64,000 nucleotides of DNA from Pseudomonas knackmussii B13 (GCF_000689415.1 NZ_HG322950.1:992001-1056000); one strand, 5' to 3'; positions 8,312 through 17,313 are shown, counted from the stretch's first letter. Numbers and translations are program-made. The notes: generated by a model from the sequence alone, not told the origin.

Positions 8312-9705
8312 AGGTTCTGGGCTTCCTGTTCGTTCTGCATGAGGCTGACCGTGGCCTGCCAATTGGCGCCGCGCGCCTGTTCCTCGCGCTTGAGCAGTTG
8401 CTGCGCCTGGCTGCGTTCGGCCGGCTGCAGCTGCGGTTCGAGCTGGCTCATCAGGTCGGCGGCGGCGGGCACTTGCTGTCGCTGCGCGAGGGTGCCGAAG
8501 ACGTAGGCGGCGGCCCGGTCGACCTGCACGCCGCGGCCTTGCGACCAGAGCTGGGCGAGGGCCATGTCGGCGCTGGCGGAGCCGGCGCGGGCGGCGATCA
8601 GCAGGTGGTCGGCGGCCTTCTGCGGGTAGACCTTGCCGAGGTAGCCGCGGCGGTAGATCTGGCCGAGGAAGTAGTGCGCCTGGGGCTCGCTGGGGGCGGC
8701 CTTGAGCAGGTGCTGCTCGGCCTTCTGCGGGTCCTGCGGCATCCACTTGCCGTCGTAGTAGAGGCGCCCGAGCAGCAGCTCGGCGCGCGGTTGGGCGGCG
8801 TCCTGGCCCTTCTTCAGGTAGTCGAGCATCTGCTTCACGTCGCCCAGCTCGGGGTAGTCGTACTGCAGCTTGGCGAGGTCGACCCAGGCGGCCGGGAATT
8901 CCGGCGCAAGCTCGGTGAGCAGGGCCTGGGCGGCTTGCGGATCGGGCTTGCCGAGGTTGGCGTCGGCCAGCACCTGGGCCACCGATTCGACGCGTTCGGG
9001 CGGCACGTGGCCGGTCTTGTGCGCGGCGCGCAGGCGGTCGAGGTGGGCCTTCTGCTTATCCGCGTTGCCCTGGATCTGGTAGACCGTGGCCAGCTCCATC
9101 CAGCACACGTCCATGCGCGTCAGCCAGCGCTGGCAGACCTGCTCGACCTCGCCCAGGTGCTGGTTGTAGGTGCCCTGGGTGCGGTACAGGATGATCTGCG
9201 CCAGGTCTGCCTGCGGCAGGCCCTGGGCGCGCCACTGGTCGATGCGCTGCTGCGGGTTCACGTCCGGCCAGGTCTGCGGGTACTGCAGGTAGAGCACCAC
9301 CAGCGGCACAAGGGCGCTGTCCTCGCCTTCGGCGAAGGCGCGGGTCAGCAGCTGCTCGGCCTCGCGGTGCTCGGCTTCGCTGGCGCCGGGCTTGGCCGCC
9401 AGCCATTTGCCCAGGCGCGCACGGGCGCGCGGCGAGGTCTCGGCGGCGTCGCGGTAGAGCTTCTCGGCGCGGGCCTGGGCTGCGCTGTCACCGTTGGCCG
9501 CCTGCAGGTCGGCCAGGCCGATCTGCGCGTCGGTGTAGCCGAGGGTCGCCAGGGCCTGGTAGTTGGCCTGGGCTGTGGCGAGGTCGCCGCGCGCCATGGC
9601 CTCGTCGGCCAGGCGCTGGTCGGGCAGGCCGGCGCAGCCGGCGGCGAGGCTCACCGCCAGGGCCAGGCCGACGCCGCGCAGCGGATGCTGGGCAAGTGCG
9701 TTCAT
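8308..9705 (-). CDS. algK: Alginate biosynthesis lipoprotein AlgK (TPR/Sel1-like)
   Basis: AlgK is an outer-membrane lipoprotein that helps localise AlgE and forms the periplasmic scaffold with AlgX. The 465-aa product starts with a lipoprotein signal peptide and lipobox LAAGC at about residues 20-24. The rest is Ala/Leu/Gln-rich helical repeats of Sel1/TPR type, such as AEQHLLKAAPSEPQAHYFLG. It lies 10 nt downstream of alg44 and overlaps algE by 4 nt, consistent with coupled translation within the operon. Confidence 0.93.
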   Translation of the reverse strand: MNALAQHPLRGVGLALAVSLAAGCAGLPDQRLADEAMARGDLATAQANYQALATLGYTDAQIGLADLQAANGDSAAQARAEKLYRDAAETSPRARARLGKWLAAKPGASEAEHREAEQLLTRAFAEGEDSALVPLVVLYLQYPQTWPDVNPQQRIDQWRAQGLPQADLAQIILYRTQGTYNQHLGEVEQVCQRWLTRMDVCWMELATVYQIQGNADKQKAHLDRLRAAHKTGHVPPERVESVAQVLADANLGKPDPQAAQALLTELAPEFPAAWVDLAKLQYDYPELGDVKQMLDYLKKGQDAAQPRAELLLGRLYYDGKWMPQDPQKAEQHLLKAAPSEPQAHYFLGQIYRRGYLGKVYPQKAADHLLIAARAGSASADMALAQLWSQGRGVQVDRAAAYVFGTLAQRQQVPAAADLMSQLEPQLQPAERSQAQQLLKREEQARGANWQATVSLMQNEQEAQNL

Positions 9706-9715
9706 GGGCGATTCC

Positions 9716-10885
9716 TCAGCGCGCGGTGGCCAGGGCCATGGCCTTGTTCAACAGGGTGCGGCCGGGCAGGCCGCCGATGCTGACTTCCGCCGGGCGACCG
9801 GCGAGCTGGCTGTCCAGCGGCTGCTCGGGCTGGATCTGCGCGCGGATCTCGCTGGCCAGGTCGCCGTCCACCGGCGCGGTGCGCAGGATGCGGCCGCTGC
9901 GTACCTCGCTGTCGCCGGCGACCTGGAAGTGCACCAGGGTGCCCGGCGAGAGTTCGGACGCATTGCGGTAGGCGAAGCGCGCCTCGACGGTCGCCGAGGC
10001 TTCGCGCGGGGCGAGGGTGAAGATCACGTCGCCCTTGTTGGCGTACTGGCCGTTGGCGACGCGCTTCTCGACCACGCGGCAATCGCAGGGGCTGGTCAGG
10101 GTGCCCTTGAGCTGGTGGCCGAAGAGCTTCTCGATGTTGCCCGGGTTGAGCTGCTCGTCGGACAGGTTGCCCTTGAGCAGGTCCAGCAGGCTGGTGGAGA
10201 AGGTCGCGATGGGCGCGCCCTTGGCCACTTCGGCGTTGGGCTGCACCAGGCTGTCCACGGTGCCTTCGCGGGGCATGGTGATCTGCTGGCTGGCGATGTT
10301 GACCACGCCGGAGTCGGCGTGGGTGACGAAGTACAGGTTGTAGATCTGGTTGAGGATGAAGGCGAAGGCCCCGACACCGACCACGAAGATCGCGGTGCTG
10401 AAGGTGACCGCGCGGACCCGGCCGAAGAAGCCCATGCCGCTGCCGCCGGCGCCGTGCTTGCGGGCCTTGGTGAAGTTCTCGCGCTGCAGGGTGTTGAGCA
10501 TGTCGCCGACGCTGATCACTTCGCCGGCGAGGAAGGCGGTGATCAGGTAGCGCAGGGCGGCCACTTCGCGCGGCTTGAGGTTCTGGAACTCGCAACCGGC
10601 GCGGCGGCTCTCGCTGTCGAAGGAACGCACCTGGAACTCCACTTCGATGGCGAAGGTGATGCTGTCGATCTGGAACAGCAGCTTGCCCTTGTGGATGTCG
10701 CCGGCCTGGATAGGCGCGGCGCTGGCGGTGAAGGCGAAGCCGCCGGCGGAGAGGTCGAGCAGGCGCGCGTCGACACCCTCGCGGTTGGCGCCGATGTAGC
10801 GGATGCGCGCGGGCAGCTTGACCCGCGCATGCTGGCGCTGGGCTTCGGATTCGTGCACGACGTTGACGTTGACGGCGGTATTCAT
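9716..10885 (-). CDS. alg44: Alginate polymerase c-di-GMP receptor subunit Alg44
   Basis: Alg44 is the inner-membrane partner of the polymerase Alg8 and activates it on binding c-di-GMP. The 389-aa product has an N-terminal PilZ domain with the ligand residues intact: R17 and R21 in RQHARVK, then D44-x-S46 in LLDLSAGGF. A single membrane segment follows (near residues 160-185, FSTAIFVVGVGAFAFIL), then a periplasmic HlyD/MFP-like region. This makes alginate synthesis in this strain subject to c-di-GMP. The start at 10885 gives the expected length. Confidence 0.95.
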   Translation of the reverse strand: MNTAVNVNVVHESEAQRQHARVKLPARIRYIGANREGVDARLLDLSAGGFAFTASAAPIQAGDIHKGKLLFQIDSITFAIEVEFQVRSFDSESRRAGCEFQNLKPREVAALRYLITAFLAGEVISVGDMLNTLQRENFTKARKHGAGGSGMGFFGRVRAVTFSTAIFVVGVGAFAFILNQIYNLYFVTHADSGVVNIASQQITMPREGTVDSLVQPNAEVAKGAPIATFSTSLLDLLKGNLSDEQLNPGNIEKLFGHQLKGTLTSPCDCRVVEKRVANGQYANKGDVIFTLAPREASATVEARFAYRNASELSPGTLVHFQVAGDSEVRSGRILRTAPVDGDLASEIRAQIQPEQPLDSQLAGRPAEVSIGGLPGRTLLNKAMALATAR

Positions 10886-10943
10886 GAGGTCGGGTCCTAT
10901 GTTCGCAAAGGGTCGATCCGGCCACGGGCCGAGGGGCGGTAGC

Positions 10944-12425
10944 TCAAACGATGGTCAGGAGTACGGCGACGAAGACGCTGGCGGCAGAGAAGGTCATGGC
11001 ACGCGAGGACCAGGTGTTGAACAGGCGCTGGTAGCGGTTCAAACCACGGTCGAGCTTGGTGCTCTGGCGCGTCCACGACTGCTGGTCGAGGCGGAAGAAC
11101 ACGTAGATCTTCACCAGGGCGCCGACGATCTGGTTGTAATAGAGAATCAGCGGGTAGGCCGGGCCGATCGGGTGGCCCGACAGCGACAGCAACAGGGTCA
11201 GCACCAGGCGGGTGATGCCGATCCACAGCAGGTACACCAGCAGGTAGGTGATGCTGTACTTGAGGCTGGCGATGATGGCCGCGACCAGGCCGAGCAGGCA
11301 GGTCCACATCGACAGGCGCTGGTCGAACAGCACCACGCTGGTGAACCAGCCCAGGCGCCGCGGGCCGAGGGCGAGGGCGCGGGAGTTCTGCCGCAGGTTG
11401 TTGCCGTACCAGCGGAACATCAGCTTGCGGCTGGCCTTGATGAAGCTCTTCTCCGGCGGGTGTTCGACCGTGTTGATCGCCGCGTCCGGCACGTAGAAGG
11501 TGTCGTAGCCCAGGCGCATCAGGCTGTACCAGCTGGACTTGTCGTCGCCGGTGAGGAACTGGAAGCGCCCCAGGCGCCAGTGGTCCAGGTGGTCGCTCTC
11601 GACGTCGGCGATGAAGGCCGGGTCGGTGACCACGCTGGCGCGGAATACCGACATGCGCCCGGTCATGGTCAGCACGCGCTTGGACAGGGCCATGGAGCAC
11701 ATGTTGATGTGCCGCTGGGCGAAGCGCAGCTTGTGCCACTGGCTCATGATGTAGCCGCCCTGCACTTCGCAGAATTCGTTGGTGGTGAGGCCGCCGACGT
11801 TGGCGAACAGCTTGAACCAGGGCACCGTGGCCTTGACCACGCCGGGTTCGAGCACGGTGTCGCCGTCGATCACCGCGACCACCGATTCGTCATCCGGCAT
11901 GTGCCGGGAGATGGCGCGGAAGCCGTGGGCCAGGCCGTCGCGCTTGCCGGTGCCGGGGATGCGCACGAAGTCCAGCTTTACCCGCGCCGGCGGGTTGAGC
12001 TTCTGCCACTGCTGCTTGATCAGTACCTCGTCGGACAGCTCGACGATGGAGCAGACGACGGTGGTGGGCAGCTCGCAGGCGATGGCTTCTTCGATCACCG
12101 AGCGATAGACCATCGAAGTGGTCAGGGCGTCGATGCGGAAGCTGGTGACCATCAGGTACACGTGCGACGGATCGGCCGCGCTGCCCAGCTTGCGCAGGCG
12201 GCGCTTGTAGTACGGGTAGACCAGGTGCAGGAAGAGCATGCCGCGCAGGAAATGCAGGCCGCCCATGGAATAGCGCCAGATGCCGACCGCACCGATGATC
12301 AGCAGGAAGTCGCGGGCATTCGGGTCGAAGACCGTCGGCGGCACCAGCAGCGCCAGGCCCATCAGCAGGCAAAGGAACAGCAGCCAGCCGCTGGCTTCGC
12401 CGAGGGCTCGTTTGTATGCGTCCAT
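10944..12425 (-). CDS. alg8: Mannuronan synthase catalytic subunit Alg8
   Basis: Alg8 is the GT2-family glycosyltransferase that polymerises GDP-mannuronate at the inner membrane. The 493-aa product has two N-terminal helices, a cytosolic GT-A domain with VVAVIDGDTVLEPG (metal-binding Asp residues), VESDHLDHW and the catalytic region TGDDKSSW, and several C-terminal helices. RWYGNNLRQN resembles the Q/R-x-x-R-W signature of processive synthases. The 137-bp gap to algD holds a repeated palindrome rather than a gene. Confidence 0.95.
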   Translation of the reverse strand: MDAYKRALGEASGWLLFLCLLMGLALLVPPTVFDPNARDFLLIIGAVGIWRYSMGGLHFLRGMLFLHLVYPYYKRRLRKLGSAADPSHVYLMVTSFRIDALTTSMVYRSVIEEAIACELPTTVVCSIVELSDEVLIKQQWQKLNPPARVKLDFVRIPGTGKRDGLAHGFRAISRHMPDDESVVAVIDGDTVLEPGVVKATVPWFKLFANVGGLTTNEFCEVQGGYIMSQWHKLRFAQRHINMCSMALSKRVLTMTGRMSVFRASVVTDPAFIADVESDHLDHWRLGRFQFLTGDDKSSWYSLMRLGYDTFYVPDAAINTVEHPPEKSFIKASRKLMFRWYGNNLRQNSRALALGPRRLGWFTSVVLFDQRLSMWTCLLGLVAAIIASLKYSITYLLVYLLWIGITRLVLTLLLSLSGHPIGPAYPLILYYNQIVGALVKIYVFFRLDQQSWTRQSTKLDRGLNRYQRLFNTWSSRAMTFSAASVFVAVLLTIV

Positions 12426-12490
12426 GATGTGGTCCGTCAGTCGCGTCGTTGCTTCGTGGGAACGGGGGCGAGGCGGGTTTGCTGGGCTCC

Positions 12491-12547
12491 CGTGTTCGCG
12501 GGAGTGACGAATCTCTCCGTCATCCCCGCGAACAAACGGGGACCCAG
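12491..12547. repeat. Palindromic repeat (CCGTCATCCCCGCGAAC family) between algD and alg8
   Basis: An inverted pair, TTCGCGGGAGTGACG facing CGTCATCCCCGCGAAC, occupies most of the algD-alg8 gap. The same sequence, usually ending GGGGACCCAG, recurs at 36189-36217, 36684-36713 and 56861-56932. The copy here has a 3-nt change in the loop (AACAAACG). It is the second REP-like element within the alginate operon. Confidence 0.8.
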
Positions 12548-12562
12548 AAACCGCTGAGGCGC

Positions 12563-13873
12563 TTACCAGCAGATGCCTTCGGCGCGCTCGTCGGTGACGC
12601 TCGGCATGAAGCCGATCAGGTCGATCACCTTCTTGCCCTGCGGCGCCTGCTTGACCACGTCGACGAACAGCTCGTCGCCGTTGCCCAGCACCAGCAGGTC
12701 GGAGGTGCGCACCACCTCGTCGAGGTCCGAGACCAGCAGCGAGGAGACGTGGGGGATCTTCGACTCGATGTACTCCTTGTTCGCCCCATGCACGCGGGCG
12801 TACTCGACGTTGCGGTCGAAGATCTGCAGCTCGTAGCCCTTGCCGATCAGCATCTCGGCCAGCTCCACCAGCGGGCTCTCGCGCAAGTCGTCGGTGCCGG
12901 ACTTGAACGACAGGCCGAGCAGGCCGACCTTGCGGCTGCCGTGGCTGGTGATGATGTCGAAGGCCTTCTGCACCTGGTGCGCGTTGCTGCGCATGATCGA
13001 GCCGAGCATCGGGTGCTCGACGTCCAGCTGGCTGGCGCGGTAGGTGAGGGCGCGCACGTCCTTGGGCAGGCAGGAGCCGCCGAAGGCGAAGCCGGGCTTC
13101 ATGTAATAGCGCGACAGGTTGAGCTTGTTATCCTGGCAGATCACGTCCATCACCTCGCGACCGTCGACGCCGACCGCCTTGGCGATGTTGCCGATCTCGT
13201 TGGCGAAGGTGACCTTGGCCGCATGCCAGACGTTGCAGGTGTACTTGATCATCTCGGCGACCTCGATGGTCTTGCGGATGATCGGCGCGTCCAGCTCGCG
13301 GTAGATCTCTTCCAGCAGGTCCCCGGTCTGCGCGTCCAACTCGCCGATCACGGTCATGGGCGGGAAGTCGTAGTCCTTGATCGCGGTGCTCTCGCGGAGG
13401 AACTCGGGGTTGGTGCCGACGCCGAAGTCGACCCCGGCCTTCTTGCCCGAGCAGTCCTCGATGATCGGGATCACCACGTTCTGCACGGTGCCCGGCAGCA
13501 CGGTGCTGCGCACCACCACGGTGTGGCGCTCGGCCTTCTCGCGGATGGCGTAGCCGATTTCGCGGCAGACGCTCTCGATGTAGCCCAGGTCCAGGTCGCC
13601 GTTCTTCTTGCTCGGGGTGCCGACGCAGATGAACGAGACGTCGCTGTCCAGCACGGCCTGCTTGAAGTCGGTGGTGCCCGACAGCCGCGAGGTCCGGATA
13701 CCCTTCTCGAGCAGGGACTCCAGCCCCGGTTCGACGATGGGCGACTTGCCGCGGTTGATCAGGTCGATCTTGGTGGTGGAAACGTCCACGCCAATCACTT
13801 CGTGACCACGGGCGGACAGGCAACCGGCGCATACTGCGCCAACGTAGCCAAGACCAAAGATGCTGATACGCAT
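12563..13873 (-). CDS. algD: GDP-mannose 6-dehydrogenase AlgD
   Basis: AlgD oxidises GDP-mannose to GDP-mannuronic acid with two NAD+, the committed step of alginate synthesis. The product is 436 aa, the same length as in P. aeruginosa. An N-terminal Rossmann motif GLGYVGAV (G7, G9, G12), an Asn/Glu-rich segment GTNPEFLRE, and the catalytic cysteine in GFAFGGSCLPKD (near residue 268) are visible. The ATG at 13873 is preceded by GAGGTGA. In-frame upstream ATGs extend only into the leader. It is the first gene of the operon and follows an approximately 340-nt predicted leader. Confidence 0.97.
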   Translation of the reverse strand: MRISIFGLGYVGAVCAGCLSARGHEVIGVDVSTTKIDLINRGKSPIVEPGLESLLEKGIRTSRLSGTTDFKQAVLDSDVSFICVGTPSKKNGDLDLGYIESVCREIGYAIREKAERHTVVVRSTVLPGTVQNVVIPIIEDCSGKKAGVDFGVGTNPEFLRESTAIKDYDFPPMTVIGELDAQTGDLLEEIYRELDAPIIRKTIEVAEMIKYTCNVWHAAKVTFANEIGNIAKAVGVDGREVMDVICQDNKLNLSRYYMKPGFAFGGSCLPKDVRALTYRASQLDVEHPMLGSIMRSNAHQVQKAFDIITSHGSRKVGLLGLSFKSGTDDLRESPLVELAEMLIGKGYELQIFDRNVEYARVHGANKEYIESKIPHVSSLLVSDLDEVVRTSDLLVLGNGDELFVDVVKQAPQGKKVIDLIGFMPSVTDERAEGICW

Positions 13874-14217
13874 CGTATTCACCTCTGCTTTTGTCGAGCG
13901 GTTAAAAGTTGGCCGTGTGGCCAATTCCCTTTTGCTGCGGGGCATTTCGAGGCGCCCCGTCCAGGCAGTCCATGAGTGATCTGAAAGTTCTTGCACTCAA
14001 TTTGGGCAGAGTTCCGCGACTTGCACTTTAATGTTTCAGAGTGATTTCAAGAGTGCCCTTGAAATGTGCGTCCGGATAAGCGGCAAGTCTTTTCGGTGCT
14101 CTGCTTAATTACATAACCTTTTGAAATTATTCAGGATGAGCGAAGCCTTCGAGCAAGGCTCGATGCGTTCTGTTTACCTGTGTGGGTGCAACTAAGTCCG
14201 AATGGTCGTTGCGCAAG

Positions 14218-14245
14218 TAGGATGTTCGAGGCTGTTGGATAGTTC
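14218..14245 (-). promoter_or_regulatory. Candidate AlgU (sigma-22/RpoE-type) promoter of algD
   Basis: Read on the minus strand, GAACTA (14245-14240) is followed by a 17-nt spacer and TCCTA (14222-14218). As I recall it, the P. aeruginosa algD promoter has GAACTT, 17 nt and TCCTA, with the same ACATCCTA context; here the -10 context is GAACATCCTA. Transcription would start near 14211 and give a leader of about 340 nt, similar to the long leader known for algD. Two perfect GAACTT hexamers at 13985-13990 and about 14370 lack a convincing -10. Confidence 0.65.
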
Positions 14246-14586
14246 CTGTCGCCGATCCGAAGTTGTGCCGTGAAGTGAATGTCCAATGGCCATCAATTGG
14301 CGAAACTTTGCTATCAGGATGAAATGGAATTGTCGCTTTCAGCGTTCGTGCAAAATGCAGGAAGTTTGAAAAGTTCCGCCGTGTTTCATCTGATTTACAC
14401 TTCGTTCAGCTGTCGTTCAGCTTGATTCAAGATGTTTCGTGCAACTTGCAATCGTGAATTGCATGTAATGGCGGGATGCTTGTAATGGCGAATGGATTAC
14501 AACTGCGATGGCAAAAGTGGCGGTTTTTTAGCCGTTCGGAAGTGCTGCCGGCGTGGAAAAAAATGTCACGAAAGTGCGTGGTTGCC

Positions 14587-14596
14587 GACGAACGGT
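14587..14596 (-). promoter_or_regulatory. Candidate AlgR binding site
   Basis: The minus strand reads ACCGTTCGTC, identical to the core of the far-upstream AlgR sites described at P. aeruginosa algD. It lies about 375 bp upstream of the predicted algD start of transcription, similar to the distant sites there. I did not find a good near-promoter copy. Confidence 0.6.
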
Positions 14597-14690
14597 AGCG
14601 AGACGGGAGAGAGGAAGGGGCAATCGGGCTGCCAGCGATTGGCGGGAGAGGGGTGGCTGGCGACCGGGCGGCCGCCAGCGAAAGGGGCGA

Positions 14691-15470
14691 TCAGGCGTCG
14701 GGCTGGTCGCGCAGGAACACCAGGCGGTCCACCGAGGACTCCTCGGCGGCGAAGCGGTAGCCGGCGTAGGTGAAGTCCTTCAGGCCTTCCGGATCGGTCA
14801 GGCGTTCCTTGATCACGTAGCGCGCCATCAGGCCGCGGGCCTTCTTGGCGTAGAAACTGATGATCTTGTACTGGCCGTTCTTCAGGTCCTTGAACTCGGT
14901 GTCGATGATGCGGGCGTCCAGCGCCTTGCGCTTCACCGCGCCGAAGTACTCGGTGGAGGCCAGGTTGAGCAGCACGGCGTCGCCCTGCTCGGCGAGGTCT
15001 TCATTGAGCCAGCCGCTGATGCGCTCGCCCCAGAAGTCATAAAGGTTGGCGCCGCGCGCGTTGGCCAGGCGGGTGCCCATTTCCAGGCGGTACGGCTGCA
15101 TCAGGTCGAGCGGGCGCAGCACGCCATAAAGGCCGGAGAGCATGCGCAGGTGGCGCTGGGCGAAGTCGAAGTCGGCATCGCCGAAGTCCTCGGCGGCCAG
15201 GCCCGTATAGACGTCGCCCTTGAAGGCCAGCAGCGCCTGCTTGGCGTTGCTCGGCTTGAAGTCGGGATGCCAGCTGGCATAGCGCGCGGCGTTCAGGCCG
15301 GCGAGCTTGTCCGACAGGCTCATCAGGCTGCCGATCTGCGCCGGGGTCAGCTCGCGCAGCACGCCGATCAGCTCCTGTGCGTCATCCAGGTGCAGCGGCA
15401 GGGTGTGGCGGTCGGTGACCGGCGCGGTCTCGTAATCCAGGGTCTTGGCGGGGGAAATCACCATCAGCAT
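14691..15470 (-). CDS. yaaA: YaaA family peroxide-stress protein (UPF0246)
   Basis: The 259-aa product belongs to the YaaA/DUF328 family. E. coli YaaA limits intracellular iron and oxidative DNA damage during peroxide stress and binds DNA. The family hallmark MLMVISPAKTLDYE is at the N-terminus, and GANLYDFWGERI and ARYVIKERLTDPEGLKDF follow. Length is typical (about 257). From memory, P. aeruginosa also has a YaaA homologue directly beside algD. The start at 15470 matches the family N-terminus. Confidence 0.9.
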   Translation of the reverse strand: MLMVISPAKTLDYETAPVTDRHTLPLHLDDAQELIGVLRELTPAQIGSLMSLSDKLAGLNAARYASWHPDFKPSNAKQALLAFKGDVYTGLAAEDFGDADFDFAQRHLRMLSGLYGVLRPLDLMQPYRLEMGTRLANARGANLYDFWGERISGWLNEDLAEQGDAVLLNLASTEYFGAVKRKALDARIIDTEFKDLKNGQYKIISFYAKKARGLMARYVIKERLTDPEGLKDFTYAGYRFAAEESSVDRLVFLRDQPDA

Positions 15471-15879
15471 CGTGCGGTCTCCTCGAAGCGTCGGGCGATT
15501 GTAGGGACTTGCCCGGGCGGGCTCCAGCGATGGAGACGATTGGAAAAATCGATCGGGGGATACGCGGGGAGGGAATTGCTGCAGGTGAATAAGTCGATGA
15601 CTGGACTGATAAAACTAGTCCTGTGCGCGCACCTTTCCAAGGTATTTCGTCGTACGACGAAAATTTCCCCGTTGAGAAGGAAAAAGACTTTTTATCGTCA
15701 TCTTTTTTCCTGTATTTCTGGAGGCGTAGACCGCCGAACCCTGCAGACAGGTGGCGGCCCCGGCCCGTCCCTTGCTTGCAACACTCTCGAGCCCAGGCTT
15801 CGAGAGTCGGTGGCTCACCGCACGGCGGAGCGCTGTAAAGGCATTCCGTCGTAACTCCCCCGGAAGAGGTGACCCGCGT
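15471..15879. promoter_or_regulatory. Divergent intergenic region between yaaA and phoH-like gene
   Basis: This 409-bp region separates divergent genes and should carry both promoters. It contains an AT-rich core (about 15640-15725), a perfect 18-bp palindrome (15645-15662) and an A/T-rich inverted repeat (15679-15710: GGAAAAAGA facing TCTTTTTTCC). I see no credible small gene in it. Confidence 0.6.
15645..15662. promoter_or_regulatory. Perfect 18-bp palindrome, candidate operator
   Basis: TTTCGTCGTACGACGAAA is an uninterrupted perfect palindrome in the divergent yaaA/phoH intergenic region. It has no loop, so it is more likely a dimeric-protein binding site than a terminator. I do not recognise the regulator. 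Confidence 0.55.
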
Positions 15880-17271
15880 ATGGATGACCACGGACGTTCC
15901 AGCAATTCCCAGCCGATCTTCTACGTCCTCGACACCAACGTTCTGATCCACGATCCAAACGCCCTGCTGAACTTCCAGGAACACCACGTCGGCATTCCGA
16001 TGACGGTGCTGGAGGAACTCGACAAGCTGAAAACCGGCAAGCACTCCGTCGCCGCCGAATGTCGCCAGGCCATCCGCCTGATCGACCAGGTACTCGGCGA
16101 AGCCTCGCCCGAGCAAGTGGAGGAAGGCGTGCCGATCCAGCGCGGCAAGGCCGGCCCCTGCGGCACCTTGTCGATCCTCATGAGCAAGCGCGCAGAGCCC
16201 ATCACCTGGCTCCCGGAACACCTGAACGACAACAAGATCATCAACCAGCTGGTCGAGCTGCAGAGCCGCTACAGCAGCCGCCGCGTCGTGTTGGTGACCA
16301 AGGACATCAACATGCGCCTGAAGGCGCGTGCCTGCGGTGTGTCGTCGGAGGACTACCACACCGACCAGCTGATCGACGACGTGGCCTTGCTCTCGCGTGG
16401 CTACCACTCGCTCTCGGGCTCGTTTTGGGACCGCGTGAGCAAGGTCGAGACCCGCCAGGACCACGGCCGCACCTGGCATCGGGTGCAACTCACCGACAAC
16501 CTGCCGGCGGTGCACATCAATGAGTTCATCGTCGACGAGCAGGGCTTCGTCGGCTGGATCAAGGGCATCCAGCAGGACGAACTGCTGATCCTCGACCTGC
16601 ACCAGGAGCCGCTGCTGCACCAGGAAGCCTGGGGCCTGCGCCCGCGTGACGTGTACCAGTCGCTGGCGCTCTACGCGCTGCTCGACCCGGACATCCACCT
16701 GGTCAACCTGTCCGGCGCCGCCGGCTCGGGCAAGACCATCCTGGCGCTGGCCGCGGCCATCGAGCAGACCATGGTCACCAAGCGCTACCGGCGCATCATC
16801 GCCACCCGCAGCGTGCAGGGCCTGGACGAGGACATCGGCTTCCTACCGGGCACCGAGGCCGAGAAGATGGAACCCTGGCTGGGCGCCATCACCGACAACC
16901 TGGAAGCCCTGCATTCGGACGACGAATGCACCCACGGCAGCGTCGACTACATCCTCAGCAAGGTGCCGCTGCAGTTCAAATCGCTGAACTACATCCGCGG
17001 GCGCAGCTTCCAGCAGAGCCTGATCCTCATCGACGAGTGCCAGAACCTCACCCCGCACCAGATGAAGACCATCATCACCCGCGCCGGCAACGGCTCGAAG
17101 GTGATCTGCCTGGGCAACCTGGCGCAGATCGACACCCCCTACCTGTCGGCCACCAGCTCCGGCCTGACCTACCTGACCGAACGCTTCAAGGACTTCCCCC
17201 ACGGCGTGCACATCACCCTGCAAGGGGTGCCGCGCTCGGTGCTGGCGGAATACGCCGAGGCGCATATGTAA
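15880..17271 (+). CDS. PIN-PhoH family ATPase/RNase
   Basis: The product is 463 aa with two domains. The N-terminal PIN nuclease domain (about residues 12-150) starts FYVLDTNVLIHDP with the metal-binding Asp. The C-terminal PhoH P-loop ATPase has Walker A SGAAGSGKTILAL near residue 290 and Walker B ILIDECQNLTPHQMKTII, then GNLAQIDTPYL. Such PhoH2/YlaK-type proteins couple ATP use to RNA cleavage or unwinding; the cellular target is unknown. The start ATG at 15880 has GGAAGAGG 11 nt upstream. Two strong hairpins follow the stop. Confidence 0.9.
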   Translation: MDDHGRSSNSQPIFYVLDTNVLIHDPNALLNFQEHHVGIPMTVLEELDKLKTGKHSVAAECRQAIRLIDQVLGEASPEQVEEGVPIQRGKAGPCGTLSILMSKRAEPITWLPEHLNDNKIINQLVELQSRYSSRRVVLVTKDINMRLKARACGVSSEDYHTDQLIDDVALLSRGYHSLSGSFWDRVSKVETRQDHGRTWHRVQLTDNLPAVHINEFIVDEQGFVGWIKGIQQDELLILDLHQEPLLHQEAWGLRPRDVYQSLALYALLDPDIHLVNLSGAAGSGKTILALAAAIEQTMVTKRYRRIIATRSVQGLDEDIGFLPGTEAEKMEPWLGAITDNLEALHSDDECTHGSVDYILSKVPLQFKSLNYIRGRSFQQSLILIDECQNLTPHQMKTIITRAGNGSKVICLGNLAQIDTPYLSATSSGLTYLTERFKDFPHGVHITLQGVPRSVLAEYAEAHM

Positions 17272-17278
17272 AGCGGCG

Positions 17279-17300
17279 GCCCGCCCCGCGAGGGGCGGGC
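17279..17300 (+). terminator. Hairpin after phoH-like gene
   Basis: GCCCGCCCC and GGGGCGGGC form a perfect 9-bp stem closed by a GCGA tetraloop, 8 nt after the stop codon. It has no T-run, so termination may depend on the second hairpin immediately downstream. Confidence 0.6.
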
Positions 17301-17313
17301 ATCGTTCCAACCG

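Larger units (their letters stand above)
13874..14690. promoter_or_regulatory. algD control region and long untranslated leader
   Basis: This 817-bp stretch holds no convincing gene. It is markedly less GC-rich than its flanks, as expected for the algD control region. The part from about 13874 to 14210 would be the transcribed leader and the rest the upstream enhancer region. Within it are the sigma-22-like promoter (14218-14245) and an AlgR-type box (14587-14596). Just after the yaaA stop, 14656-14679 forms a 7-bp stem with a 10-nt loop, without a T-run, and may be a weak yaaA terminator. Confidence 0.75.

Noticed and set aside
13985..13990. Perfect GAACTT hexamer just upstream of algD as the sigma-22 -35 element
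   Set aside because: No TCTGA/TCCTA-like -10 is found 16-17 nt downstream. The site at 14218-14245 has the better pair and context.
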